A stretch of DNA of 44,423 bases from an uncultured Lachnospiraceae bacterium (GCA_910577825.1 CAJTOK010000028.1:1-44423), one strand, 5' to 3'. Counted from the first letter of the stretch, positions 1 to 8,218 are shown. Made by a program: numbers and translations. The notes: generated by a model from the letters alone, not told the origin.

Positions 1-368
1 TCCCATTTTCATTATAGGCTGTGATAACTCTTCATGATTCGTTGACAACTGAATAAAGCAGACAGATACGTTTGTGAGATAGCGAGCCACGGGGACTGTA
101 CGCCACGACCTTTTCAAAAGAAAGCGAGCGACCCACGCAGTGATCCGAGAGCGACTGTTGGAAAAGTCGTTTTGCCACGACCTATCCTCACAGAATAATG
201 ATACGTCCGCATGGTGCGGTTCTGCCCACAGGAATGGGAATAGTTGAGATACTAATGGAGCTTTCCAAAGCCGTCTGTCTGCTTCTGTAACATTGTGAAA
301 AATACGCATATTGGATAAGCCTATGTGCGTATGTTGAGAATAGATAGCTGACTAAGGGGGCTGATAAC
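1..368. other. Non-coding interior of the integrative element
   Basis: I see no credible gene here; all frames on the plus strand close quickly. It contains a small inverted repeat around 301-332 (ATACGCA and TGCGTAT arms). The base composition is richer in G and C than the recombinase gene that follows. It could hold transfer or regulatory sequence of the element but nothing diagnostic is visible. Confidence 0.4.
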
Positions 369-491
369 TTGGCTAAAAAAGAACCTGCACAATATATCGT
401 AGAACGGGAATTTTTAGGTAAATTTTCCGTAGAGGAATTGCTTGTCCGTATCGTGAAATCTCATGTAAAAAAAGGACTATCAAGAGGGTAA
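369..491 (+). CDS. 40-residue ORF of the integrative element, TTG start
   Basis: The frame starts at a TTG with AAGGGGG about eight bases upstream and encodes about 40 residues (beginning AKKEPAQYIV, ending KKGLSRG). The product is small, charged, and has an amphipathic middle (FSVEELLVRIVKSHV). I do not recognise the family. Its position directly ahead of the recombinase promoter suggests a small element-encoded protein, possibly regulatory. There is no homology evidence beyond that, so it could also be the remnant of a longer gene. Confidence 0.5.
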   Translation: MAKKEPAQYIVEREFLGKFSVEELLVRIVKSHVKKGLSRG

Positions 492-506
492 AACCCTTGA
501 AAACAA

Positions 507-554
507 TGGAAAGAAGCCGTACTTTATGGTATAATATTATCATAGGTACGGCAG
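507..554 (+). promoter_or_regulatory. Recombinase promoter embedded in a dyad
   Basis: A candidate sigma-A promoter has TGGAAA at 507-512, a 17-base spacer and a perfect TATAAT at 530-535. The -10 box sits inside an inverted repeat with arms GCCGTAC (516-522) and GTACGGC (548-554), with further partial symmetry around the ATAATATTAT centre. A repressor binding this dyad would cover the promoter. The same dyad could also act as a hairpin behind the 40-residue ORF. Confidence 0.5.
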
Positions 555-570
555 TTGAATAGGTGGAAAA

Positions 571-2199
571 ATGATTTATCAAAAAGGTTCAAACTTATTT
601 AACGTGGCTATTTATATCAGATTATCACGAGAGGACGGAGATAAGGAAGAAAGCGATAGTGTAGGAAATCAGAGAAAACTTTTAACAGAATATGTGAACA
701 AGCATGATGACTTTATCCTATATGATGTTTATATTGATGACGGTTTTACGGGAACGAATTTTAATAGACCAGATTTTCATAGAATGATTGCTGACATTGA
801 AGATAACAAGGTAAATTGTGTTGTTGTAAAAGACCTTTCCCGTTTCGGACGAGATTACATTGATACGGGGCGATATTTGGAAAGAATATTTCCAGAGCTT
901 AATGTTCGTTTTATTTCTGTAACAGATAATATTGATAGTATGAAGCAGGCATACGATATGTTACTTCCTATTAAAAATATATTTAACGAACAGTATGCCA
1001 GAGATATTTCTAATAAAATTCAAGCGACAGTAAAATCAAAGCAGAAAGCAGGAGAATTTATCGGAGCTTTTACAAGTTATGGTTATAAGAAATCTCCTGC
1101 AAATAAGAATAAACTTGTGATTGATGAATATGCGTCCGAAGTTGTAAAAAGAGTATTTACTATGTATGCACAAGGAATAGGAAAACAAAGCATTGCCAAA
1201 ATACTAAATGCAGAGGGTATCCTTTGTCCGTCGGAATATAAAAAGCTCAACGGCGAAAATTACAAAAATTGCAACCGTTTAGAGAAAACTTCTTATTGGA
1301 CATATTCCACGATTAAAGTGATGTTACAAAATGAGCTTTATATTGGAAATATGGTACAAGGAAAGAAACATCAACGTATGAGAAGCAAACAGCGTCCAGT
1401 TGAGAAAGAAAACTGGATAAGGGTTGAAAATACACATGAACCGATTATAGACCGTCAACTGTGGGATAAGGTACAAAAACTGCTGACGAAAAAGCATAGG
1501 GATATTGATTTAGAAACAAATAAAAATATCTTTGCAGGTTTTATCAAGTGTGGCGATTGTGGTCGGGCAATGATGAAAAATTTCTGGCGACGTGCTGACG
1601 GAAGTAAGTCCTATTCATTCTATTGTGGAACTTACAAAAGAAGTGGAAAAGATTATTGCACTCCGCACACGCTCCCGTTTCAAGTATTGAATGATATTGT
1701 GCTGGGAGATTTAAAGCAGATTATCCGCAATGTAGAGAACTTGCAGGAACTTGTAAAATCACAATCTTTCACAGCAACAAAAATCAGAAAATCAACAGAC
1801 ATAGAACTGACAAAGTTAAAAGCAGAGCTTGAAAGAGTGAAGAAGCTGAAAAAGTCAATTTATGAAGATTACAAAGACGAACTGATTTCTAAAGAAGAAT
1901 TTCTTTCTTATCGAGAGGACTATCAACAAAAAGAAACGCTTTACTCCAAACAGATTGAAACGCTGGAAGAAAAGAAAAAGGAAAGTGTAACAGAAGATGT
2001 TTTTGAAACACCGTGGTTAAGGCGGTTGTTGGAACTGAAAGACATTGAAGAATTAGACAGAGATATTATTGTGGAGATGATAGACCAGATAACAGTTTAT
2101 GAAAACCGCAAACTTAAAATCTCATACAACTTCGGAAATGAGCTGGAACATTTATTTTCAAGCGTTTACTGTGAGGACTTGGAGAAAAAGGCTATCTAA
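571..2199 (+). CDS. Large serine recombinase (site-specific integrase)
   Basis: A 542-residue member of the large serine recombinase family, which integrates and excises mobile elements through a covalent phosphoserine intermediate at a 2-bp crossover. The N-terminal resolvase domain covers about residues 10-150, with the nucleophile in the IRLSRED motif (Ser19) and the DRFGR-like motif KDLSRFGRDY. A recombinase domain follows (about 170-290), then a zinc-ribbon-like segment with CGDC and later Cys residues (about 326-375), and a long Lys/Glu-rich coiled coil (about 400-470). The length is normal for TndX/TnpX-type proteins. A dyad-embedded promoter lies upstream and the gene ends about 70 bases before the element-host junction, as expected for an integrase next to its attachment site. 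The gene looks intact. Confidence 0.93.
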   Translation: MIYQKGSNLFNVAIYIRLSREDGDKEESDSVGNQRKLLTEYVNKHDDFILYDVYIDDGFTGTNFNRPDFHRMIADIEDNKVNCVVVKDLSRFGRDYIDTGRYLERIFPELNVRFISVTDNIDSMKQAYDMLLPIKNIFNEQYARDISNKIQATVKSKQKAGEFIGAFTSYGYKKSPANKNKLVIDEYASEVVKRVFTMYAQGIGKQSIAKILNAEGILCPSEYKKLNGENYKNCNRLEKTSYWTYSTIKVMLQNELYIGNMVQGKKHQRMRSKQRPVEKENWIRVENTHEPIIDRQLWDKVQKLLTKKHRDIDLETNKNIFAGFIKCGDCGRAMMKNFWRRADGSKSYSFYCGTYKRSGKDYCTPHTLPFQVLNDIVLGDLKQIIRNVENLQELVKSQSFTATKIRKSTDIELTKLKAELERVKKLKKSIYEDYKDELISKEEFLSYREDYQQKETLYSKQIETLEEKKKESVTEDVFETPWLRRLLELKDIEELDRDIIVEMIDQITVYENRKLKISYNFGNELEHLFSSVYCEDLEKKAI

Positions 2200-2217
2200 T
2201 CTCAATACATTTCTAAC

Positions 2218-2236
2218 TCCCCATATATACTGGGGA
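2218..2236. repeat. Perfect 6-bp hairpin next to the attachment site
   Basis: TCCCCA and TGGGGA arms flank a 7-base AT-rich loop, 18 bases after the recombinase stop codon and about 40 bases before the presumed element-host junction. It may be part of the attachment site or a weak terminator; there is no T-run. Confidence 0.45.
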
Positions 2237-2250
2237 ATACATATCACAAT

Positions 2251-3021
2251 TTGCGTAAACTACAATCAGCACACGGAGGATATGATAATGGCGCTTCATT
2301 TAATGGAAGAAGGGAAAAGGATGATACATTAAACCTTACCCTTGCTATTGGAAATATTTTGGAGAACAGGGGGGTTAATGTCTTATATACAAGGACTACT
2401 GATGTATACCAGAGCCCTTCTCAAAAGGCACGCATTGCCAATGAAAGTGATGCGGATTATTTTATTTCTATCCACAGAAATTCAAGTACATCACCTGATA
2501 TGTATTCAGGTGTACAGACCCTTGTTTATAGTAATAGTGGCATACCTGCCGTTTTTGCAGAAAATATAAACAGGGAACTTGCTAAAACTGGTTTTAAAAA
2601 TATCGGGGTTGAGGAGCGGAAGAACCTGGCAGTTTTAAGGCGTACTAAAATGCCTGCCGCCCTTGTTGAAGCTGGTTTTATAAATACAGAGGCTGATAAT
2701 AATATATTTGATTTAAAATTCCCAGAAGTGGCACAGGCAATCGCTAATGGTATAATTGAAACAGTAAGCGGTGCAGATGTTACTGGAAATGAAACTAGTG
2801 GGTACTGGGTTGAAATTGGTTTATTCAGGCATTATGACAATGCCAGGAACCTTGCAAGAAGCCTGCAGGCAGATGGTATTGACAGCGTGATAGTTCCAAA
2901 CACCAATAGCTATTACGGTGTATACCACGGTGTTTATGATGATTATGATAAAGCTGTGGCTGCTGATAAATTAATATTTAACAAGGGCTATGAAACAAGG
3001 ATTATACAGAGAAATTTATAA
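2251..3021 (+). pseudogene. N-acetylmuramoyl-L-alanine amidase with SPOR-like domain, 5' end replaced by element insertion
   Basis: The frame encodes an Amidase_3-type zinc amidase that would cleave the MurNAc to L-Ala bond of peptidoglycan. The zinc ligands are all present: His in HGGYDNGA, Glu in GRREKDD, His in FISIHRNSS and the catalytic Glu in LVEAGFINT. Residues about 185-256 form a SPOR-like domain (WVEIGLF ... YETRIIQ). The normal opening strand (usually an I-x-I-D-x-G-H-G-G pattern) is missing: the frame begins at a TTG without a convincing ribosome site, and the codons before HGG come from the mobile element. I infer that the element inserted a few codons into the gene. The product may be unexpressed or unstable. 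Because only the first strand is lost, a functional fusion cannot be excluded. Confidence 0.75.
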
Positions 3022-3070
3022 ATATGCTGTAAAAGCCACATAAAGCCGCCTGGATTCAAATGGTAAATTA

Positions 3071-3122
3071 GCTGGCAAATTCCAAATGCGCTTCATAACC
3101 GCACACTTTGGAACTGCCAGCC
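3071..3122 (-). terminator. Hairpin between convergent amidase and GH127 genes
   Basis: An imperfect inverted repeat pairs GCTGGCAAATTCCAAA (3071-3086) with TTTGGAACTGCCAGC (about 3107-3121) around a loop of about 20 bases. It lies just past the end of the minus-strand GH127 gene and also follows the plus-strand amidase, so it may stop transcription from both sides. The T-run is poor. Similar TTGGAAT/CTGGCA patterns recur in other gaps in this window. Confidence 0.45.
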
Positions 3123-3151
3123 AGTAATATTGCAGATGCTATATTTAAAAA

Positions 3152-5647
3152 TTAATTATCTTTAGCACAGGCTTTCATTACATAATTCATTAAACAAATC
3201 TTTGCAGAAGCTTCACCGCTTTTTGCACTTTCAAATGTAACTGGCACAAATGTATAGCCGCTTTCTGCTTTTTCTGTTTCTGTGCCTGCAAGGCGTGTAT
3301 CTGCTTTATTGGCAGCTATAACGCTTTCTGGTATTAAAATTCTTGTCTGGTAGTAATCACTTGTATCAGAAGCTGTAAGGTTTACCTGTACTGCATTACC
3401 TGGCCTGCTGCCAGGTATACCTTCAAACAATACAGTGTTTCCTGATGAAACCTTAATTGTCCTGCCTTCATCTTCTTTAGCAAATGTTAATACAAGATAA
3501 TTGTCGCCGCTGTCTGTTACTTTAATATCATATTTAAATGAGCCGCCTGCATTTGCAAAACGGTAACACGGGCTTGTGCTGCCTGTTGAGCCTGCACCAT
3601 TTTCTGCAAACCCAAGCTCATCCTGACCGTAACCCGGCCTTGCTGCTTCAACTACTGCTGCTTCTGTCCTTGCCCTGTCTTTATCATTAAGGACTGCTCC
3701 TGCATCTTTATCTGTTGTAAATGTCCAGTAAACTGCATAGCTTTCTTTGTACTGGCTGTAATGTGGTACAAATGTATATTTGTTATTAGTGCCTGACAGT
3801 GTAAATTCAAGCTTTCCACCAGCCTTAACCATGTTTTTGTTAATATCTTCCATATACTGTGCCACACTATCTGCTGATGTAATAAAAACCCTGTCATTAT
3901 TTATAGCCTTTGTTGTTGGAATAGAAACATTTATGCCTGTTGTACCCTGTGACTGTTTGTCTGTGCCAAGCTTTGCACTAAGTACATACGGGCCATATTT
4001 AAATGCGTATACATTTTCATTATCAGGAAGGTTATAAGCCCTTACTTCCATAGGAAGCTTAATTGTAATCTTTGTTCCGTCTTTAACTTTATCTGGAGGA
4101 ATCACTGCATATCCTTCTTTAATGGCTGGTTTGTAATCCTTGCCATCAATAGTTACTGCTGCATCACCTGCAAGCCAGTCTGGAAGGCGCAGGCGCAGCC
4201 CGCCGTTTACTTTGCCTTCACCAAGTGCACTTATTGTAATTGTAAATGTATCTGACTGCGAAAGGCAGCCTTCCTGCGTTACTTTCATGTTCCCTGCTTT
4301 AAAACTGGTTTCAGAAGCAAGGTACTGCGCTATTACAAGATTATTATCCTTCTGGTAGTAAATGCTGTCATTTAGTTTTGTAAAGTTCTCCATTCCAGAA
4401 CCTGTACAGCACCAGAAATTGCCTTCTTCTGTGCCAAAGACCTTATGGTATCCGCCTGCCATTGGCTGGAAATACATGCTCATGCCAGTTTCAGGGTTCT
4501 GTGATGGCATAATTGCATTAATTAGCGTATTTTCATAGAAGTTAGTATATTTTGGCTTGCCTGTAACCATAAACAGCTTACGTGAAAGTTTAAGCATATT
4601 ATAAGTATTGCAGGTTTCACAGTTGCAGTTTGTCCTTTCTGCATCAAGTACATTGTCTGCACCAAAATGCTCCCATTCACTGTTGCCGCCTGTAATATAG
4701 CTGTGGTTATTTACAACATAATCCCAGAAACTTTCTGTATATTCAAGATACTTTTCATCACCAAGTGTTTCATATCTGTTTAATGCACCTAAAAACTTTG
4801 GAATAGTTGTATTGGCATGTATATTGTTAAGTGCATTTGGAGTCCCTTTATATACTTTATTATAAAGGGGTTCTTCATCAAATTTATGTGCGGCATCTGC
4901 ATATTTTACAGCTGCTTCCCTGCCTTCTTTTGCAGCAACCGCTTCATACAAATCATATAAGCAGTCATTCATGCCGCCGTATTCAATGCCCAGCACAGTT
5001 CTTTGTGTAGAACCATCCCATTTTATGACCCTGTTATAAATCCAGTTTCCAAGCTGTTTAGCTGTATTATAGGCCGTTTCACTGCCTGTAAGTTTATAAG
5101 TGCTTACAAGGCCTGCAACTATTTTGTGCATTGTATACCATGGAACCCATGCCTGTGTAAAAATATTTGTAAGGCCTTTTTCTACATTATCAAACTGTAT
5201 GTCAAGGTCTGTCTTATCTGGAAGCACTGCACCAAATAAATAGCCCTCATATTCTGTGCCATTTGTCTTTGCCTGGCAGTCCGCAAGTGCATTAATTACA
5301 CTGTCAAGCGTCTTTTTAACTTCTGTGCGTACACTTTCATCTGTACCTTTATTGGCATATGCCTGTGCCATTGCTGTAAGCCAGTGGCCAAGGGTATGCC
5401 CTCCTATAAGCGCATTCTCCCAGCCGCCGCCATAACGGGCTGCATTATTCATATATTTATTTATATCATCCTGTGACATCCCCGCTATATATCCTGCTGT
5501 TTCCCTGAAGCCTGCAAGCAGCCTGTCTGTATCAAGGGATAAAAGGTATCTGGTTTCTTTTTCCAGTGAATTAACATAATAAGCATCTGTTACTTGTACT
5601 TCGTCCATATTAAAACCCAGAATCCCTGTAAAATCTTTTTTTTCCAT
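3152..5647 (-). CDS. GH127 beta-L-arabinofuranosidase (DUF1680 family), cytoplasmic
   Basis: An 831-residue glycoside hydrolase of family GH127, which releases beta-L-arabinofuranose from plant arabino-oligosaccharides. The cysteine-zinc active site of the family is visible: Glu326 in SEWEHF, Glu344 and Cys346 in NCETC, and the Cys413-Cys414 pair in FWCCTGSGMEN, where one Cys is the nucleophile. An (alpha/alpha)6 barrel covers about residues 10-430, followed by beta-sandwich domains. There is no signal peptide, so the enzyme should act on imported oligosaccharides. I chose the ATG at 5647 because GAGGTGG sits five bases upstream; an in-frame ATG at 5674 would add nine residues but has no comparable site. 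It ends at a hairpin and has no neighbouring sugar transporter, so it looks monocistronic. The specificity is inferred from the family. Confidence 0.9.
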   Translation of the reverse strand: MEKKDFTGILGFNMDEVQVTDAYYVNSLEKETRYLLSLDTDRLLAGFRETAGYIAGMSQDDINKYMNNAARYGGGWENALIGGHTLGHWLTAMAQAYANKGTDESVRTEVKKTLDSVINALADCQAKTNGTEYEGYLFGAVLPDKTDLDIQFDNVEKGLTNIFTQAWVPWYTMHKIVAGLVSTYKLTGSETAYNTAKQLGNWIYNRVIKWDGSTQRTVLGIEYGGMNDCLYDLYEAVAAKEGREAAVKYADAAHKFDEEPLYNKVYKGTPNALNNIHANTTIPKFLGALNRYETLGDEKYLEYTESFWDYVVNNHSYITGGNSEWEHFGADNVLDAERTNCNCETCNTYNMLKLSRKLFMVTGKPKYTNFYENTLINAIMPSQNPETGMSMYFQPMAGGYHKVFGTEEGNFWCCTGSGMENFTKLNDSIYYQKDNNLVIAQYLASETSFKAGNMKVTQEGCLSQSDTFTITISALGEGKVNGGLRLRLPDWLAGDAAVTIDGKDYKPAIKEGYAVIPPDKVKDGTKITIKLPMEVRAYNLPDNENVYAFKYGPYVLSAKLGTDKQSQGTTGINVSIPTTKAINNDRVFITSADSVAQYMEDINKNMVKAGGKLEFTLSGTNNKYTFVPHYSQYKESYAVYWTFTTDKDAGAVLNDKDRARTEAAVVEAARPGYGQDELGFAENGAGSTGSTSPCYRFANAGGSFKYDIKVTDSGDNYLVLTFAKEDEGRTIKVSSGNTVLFEGIPGSRPGNAVQVNLTASDTSDYYQTRILIPESVIAANKADTRLAGTETEKAESGYTFVPVTFESAKSGEASAKICLMNYVMKACAKDN

Positions 5648-5710
5648 AAATGCCACCTCAAATTTCTTTTCCATTTTTCCAGGGCTGTTTGTTAAAACTG
5701 CCAGAAATAC

Positions 5711-5744
5711 AATTATTCCAAGTAAATTATTATTTGGAATAATT
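5711..5744 (-). terminator. Perfect 11-bp hairpin at the end of the Sel1 gene
   Basis: AATTATTCCAA (5711-5721) and TTGGAATAATT (5734-5744) are exact inverted repeats with a 12-base loop, overlapping the stop codon of the Sel1-repeat gene. There is no strong T-run on the minus strand, so it may protect the 3' end of the RNA rather than terminate. Confidence 0.5.
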
Positions 5745-7102
5745 TACTCGTAATCTTTAAGCTTCTTACGGCAGTAATCATCACCTTGCCCTGCACCTAT
5801 TTTATACCACCTGTACGCATTTTCAGAATCACTTACTGCTGCATATAAATCTGCAAGGTTTCTTGTTGCTGTATCATGCTTTTGTGCTGCTGCCTTCTTA
5901 AGCCAGCCTATTGCTTTGTTTAAATCCACTTCAACACCATCACCAAACCAGTATTTCATGCCAAGTATGCACTGTGCTGTCGGGAAACCCTGTTCTGCCA
6001 TTTTAGTATATACACGTATTGCCTTGTCCTTTGCCCCTTCAATCTCTGGCGGGTTCTGGTCATAAAGCTTGCCCAGTTCAAAAGATGCCCTTTCATATCC
6101 TTTTCTTGCAGAAGCAGAATACCACTTTGCAGCTTCCTGGTAATCAAGATGCCCCCCGTCCTTTTCTGCATAATAATCGCCCATTTCACACTGGCTTGAC
6201 GCATTTCCCTGGAAAGCCTTCTTTAATGCACGTTTATTCCTGATATTCATATGTTTATAGAATTTAGCCTCTTCCATCCTTTTATATTCCACTACAGGGT
6301 CTGGTATATCATCTTCTTCCTCTTCTTCTTGTATATATAAAAGATTATTCTCTTTCTGGCTGTTTTCCCGCAAAGCTGTCTCCTTTCTGGAAGCACCGGC
6401 TGTCTGCTGCCCTCCGTCATTATAAGAATCCTGGCCAGGTACAAGGGTTTCACTGCTGCTGTCTTTACTGCCATTGTAACCTGTAACAGGACTGTTCCCG
6501 CTATTTATGGCATTATCCATGCTGCTGTCTTTAATATCAGGCTTTTTGCCTGTATATGTTTCATTATCCATATATTCTGAAACATCTATTTTCCTGTTAT
6601 TATTAATAATCTGTATCCGGCAGGCCAGGTCATTCTGCATATTTCTTTCAAATACAGTTTTTTCATGGAAATTAGCTCTTTCCTCTTCTGACACCTCCCA
6701 CTTACGGTTAATATCAATACGGAACTGCCATCCAAATGCAAACATAAGGCTTTCTATAATTATAGCAGCATACTTTTCAGCCACGGAAGAAACAAGCAGG
6801 TTCATTGCTTTTTCTATTAACACACGCTTGCGCCACTGCTCCCTTTTATTACATTCAAAAAATGCAGATACAATATTTTTATTGTATGCAAGCTGCAGCA
6901 GGAGTATCTCATTATCTATGCTGCCATCTGCATTGTTCTCTGCATTGTTATATTTTTCATAATACTGTTTTAAAAACATCCTGCTATCTACAAGCAGGCT
7001 TTCATCCCCGTTAATAAGCCTGCTTATATGCAGTAACATAGGATGTGGGTATACAGGTTCAATTATAACTGTATCATTTTTAGGATTAGAAGGGTTATTC
7101 AT
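5744..7102 (-). CDS. Sel1-repeat (tetratricopeptide-like) protein
   Basis: A 452-residue protein without signal peptide or membrane segment. The C-terminal third (about 295-450) consists of Sel1-type repeats with the pattern AAKWYSASARKGYERASFEL, followed by AIRVYTKMAEQGFPTAQCIL, AIGWLKKAAAQ and AYRWYKIGAGQ. Such repeats form a superhelical protein-binding surface. The N-terminal part (1-180) is helical and unrecognised. A low-complexity Ser/Asn/Gly/Gln-rich linker (about 180-265) ends in an acidic stretch EEEEEDD. GGAG precedes the ATG by seven bases. It lies directly downstream of the flagellin gene in the same direction but is separated by a strong hairpin. The function is unknown; a scaffold or adaptor role is only a family-level inference. 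Confidence 0.75.
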   Translation of the reverse strand: MNNPSNPKNDTVIIEPVYPHPMLLHISRLINGDESLLVDSRMFLKQYYEKYNNAENNADGSIDNEILLLQLAYNKNIVSAFFECNKREQWRKRVLIEKAMNLLVSSVAEKYAAIIIESLMFAFGWQFRIDINRKWEVSEEERANFHEKTVFERNMQNDLACRIQIINNNRKIDVSEYMDNETYTGKKPDIKDSSMDNAINSGNSPVTGYNGSKDSSSETLVPGQDSYNDGGQQTAGASRKETALRENSQKENNLLYIQEEEEEDDIPDPVVEYKRMEEAKFYKHMNIRNKRALKKAFQGNASSQCEMGDYYAEKDGGHLDYQEAAKWYSASARKGYERASFELGKLYDQNPPEIEGAKDKAIRVYTKMAEQGFPTAQCILGMKYWFGDGVEVDLNKAIGWLKKAAAQKHDTATRNLADLYAAVSDSENAYRWYKIGAGQGDDYCRKKLKDYE

Positions 7103-7133
7103 ATCAAATCTCCAGATAATTTTTTAGATAATT

Positions 7134-7161
7134 TCAGGCTTCAAAATAAATTGAAGCCTGA
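7134..7161 (-). terminator. Terminator of the flagellin gene
   Basis: A perfect 11-bp stem (TCAGGCTTCAA with TTGAAGCCTGA) around a 6-base loop lies about 25 bases past the flagellin stop and before the start of the Sel1-repeat gene. The downstream tract on the minus strand is AT-rich but not a pure T-run. Confidence 0.7.
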
Positions 7162-7183
7162 AGAAAACAACTATTTTAAATTT

Positions 7184-8056
7184 TTATAATACCATTGCTA
7201 ATATTGTTTCCCTCTCACCATTTGCCTGTGCTATCATTGCAACATCGGCCTGCTCTATTATATTAGCAGTTGTATACGCTATCATCTCATCAGCTATATT
7301 AGTATCACGTATAACTGATTCTGTGCTCTGTGAATTTTCAGACGCATTAGAAGAGTTAGCATAAGCATGTTCAAGCCTGTTGGATATTGCACCAAGCCTT
7401 GAACGTTCCATATTCACAATATCTAAGGACCTGTCAAGTACAGCAAGCCCGCTTGTGGCATTTACAGAGTCTGATACATTAACACCCTCTGTCCCAAGAA
7501 TCTTAGTATTAAAAACAGGAAGGCGTGTTGTTACTAACTGCTTTGAGTTAGCCCCGACCTGGAATACAAACTCCCTGTTGCCTTCTACGCCCAGTGAACC
7601 AGGTTCCCAGTCATCACTGTCTGCGGAAGGGTCTGCACCTTCATCTTTAAAGAGCTTGATTTTATTAAATTCTGTTTCTTCTGCTATCCTGTTTATCTCA
7701 TTATTAAGGGCATCAATCTCCATCTGTATATCTTCCCTGTCCTCAGTGGTATTAGTATCATTTGCACCCTGTACACAGAGTTCTTTCATCCTGTGGAGTA
7801 TTGAAGTCAGTTCATTCATTCCTGAATCAGCAGTATTTATAAGACCCTGTCCGTCCTGTGAGTTCCTGCCTGCCTGGTTTAACCCCCTTACCTGGTTTCT
7901 TATGGATTCCCATACAACCATGCTTGCAGCACTGTCTGCCGCCTTATTTATCCTGTAGCCTGTAGTAAGTTTTTCAGTTGCACTCCCTTTTTCATCTTCC
8001 AATATATTAAGCTGCCTTGTCGCAAACTGTGTAGACATATTATGTTTAATAACCAT
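7184..8056 (-). CDS. Flagellin
   Basis: A 290-residue flagellin, the filament subunit secreted through the flagellar export channel. The D0/D1 N-terminal region starts MVIKHNMSTQFATRQLNI and continues with the conserved pattern SQDGQGLINTADSGMNEL and EINRIAEETEFN. The C-terminal helix has RLGAISNRLEHAYAN and the terminal VAMIAQANGERETILAMVL. The central variable domain is short, as in many Clostridia. I chose the ATG at 8056 because AAGGAGGA precedes it; a longer frame upstream runs through the structured leader and is not credible. A lone Cys in KELCVQGAND is unusual for flagellins. The gene stands alone, without other flagellar genes nearby, and has its own sigma-28-like promoter and terminator. 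Confidence 0.93.
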   Translation of the reverse strand: MVIKHNMSTQFATRQLNILEDEKGSATEKLTTGYRINKAADSAASMVVWESIRNQVRGLNQAGRNSQDGQGLINTADSGMNELTSILHRMKELCVQGANDTNTTEDREDIQMEIDALNNEINRIAEETEFNKIKLFKDEGADPSADSDDWEPGSLGVEGNREFVFQVGANSKQLVTTRLPVFNTKILGTEGVNVSDSVNATSGLAVLDRSLDIVNMERSRLGAISNRLEHAYANSSNASENSQSTESVIRDTNIADEMIAYTTANIIEQADVAMIAQANGERETILAMVL

Positions 8057-8112
8057 ATAAGTTCCTCCTTGATTGTTCCAATCCACCTGCTTTAGACGGA
8101 AGCGGGTGGATT
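8057..8112 (-). promoter_or_regulatory. Structured flagellin leader with GGA hairpins (possible CsrA target)
   Basis: On the RNA strand, GATTG-GAA-CAATC (8071-8083) forms a small hairpin presenting GGA in its loop, just upstream of the AAGGAGGA ribosome site, which contains further GGA motifs. A larger stem uses AATCCACC (5' arm) and GGTGGATT (3' arm) across 8080-8112, and its 3' arm overlaps the small hairpin, so the two are mutually exclusive. The arrangement resembles the CsrA-bound leader of Bacillus subtilis hag, where one site is in a hairpin and another covers the ribosome site. No csrA gene is in this window, so the regulator is inferred. Confidence 0.5.
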
Positions 8113-8191
8113 CTGGCATATAAAGCATCCGTTCTTTACTTTGTAACATATAAATCCAAAAAATTAAGCCACATTCTGTACTCTGTATATT

Positions 8192-8218
8192 ATATCGGCT
8201 TCAAAAGCTATATATATA
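8192..8218 (-). promoter_or_regulatory. Sigma-28 (SigD/FliA)-type promoter of flagellin
   Basis: On the minus strand a perfect GCCGATAT -10 element (8199 to 8192) is preceded by 15 bases and a degenerate -35 TATA (consensus TAAA) at 8218-8215. This predicts a leader of about 130 bases and links expression to the late flagellar sigma factor. Confidence 0.7.

Larger units (their letters stand above)
1..2275 (+). mobile_element. End of an integrative (conjugative-type) element carrying a serine recombinase
   Basis: The segment holds a 40-residue ORF and a large serine recombinase and ends where a cell-wall amidase reading frame begins without its normal first strand. A large serine recombinase placed at the very edge of an element, reading outwards, is typical of integrative elements of the TndX/Tn5397 type and of some prophages. 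The junction with host DNA should lie about 2265-2285, inside the amidase HGG motif; I cannot place the crossover dinucleotide exactly because the other end of the element is outside the window. No conjugation gene is visible, so 'conjugative' is an inference. Confidence 0.7.

Noticed and set aside
8057..8149. A longer flagellin start with 31 extra residues
   Set aside because: The extra part reads through the leader hairpins and lacks flagellin character; AAGGAGGA directs translation to the ATG at 8056.
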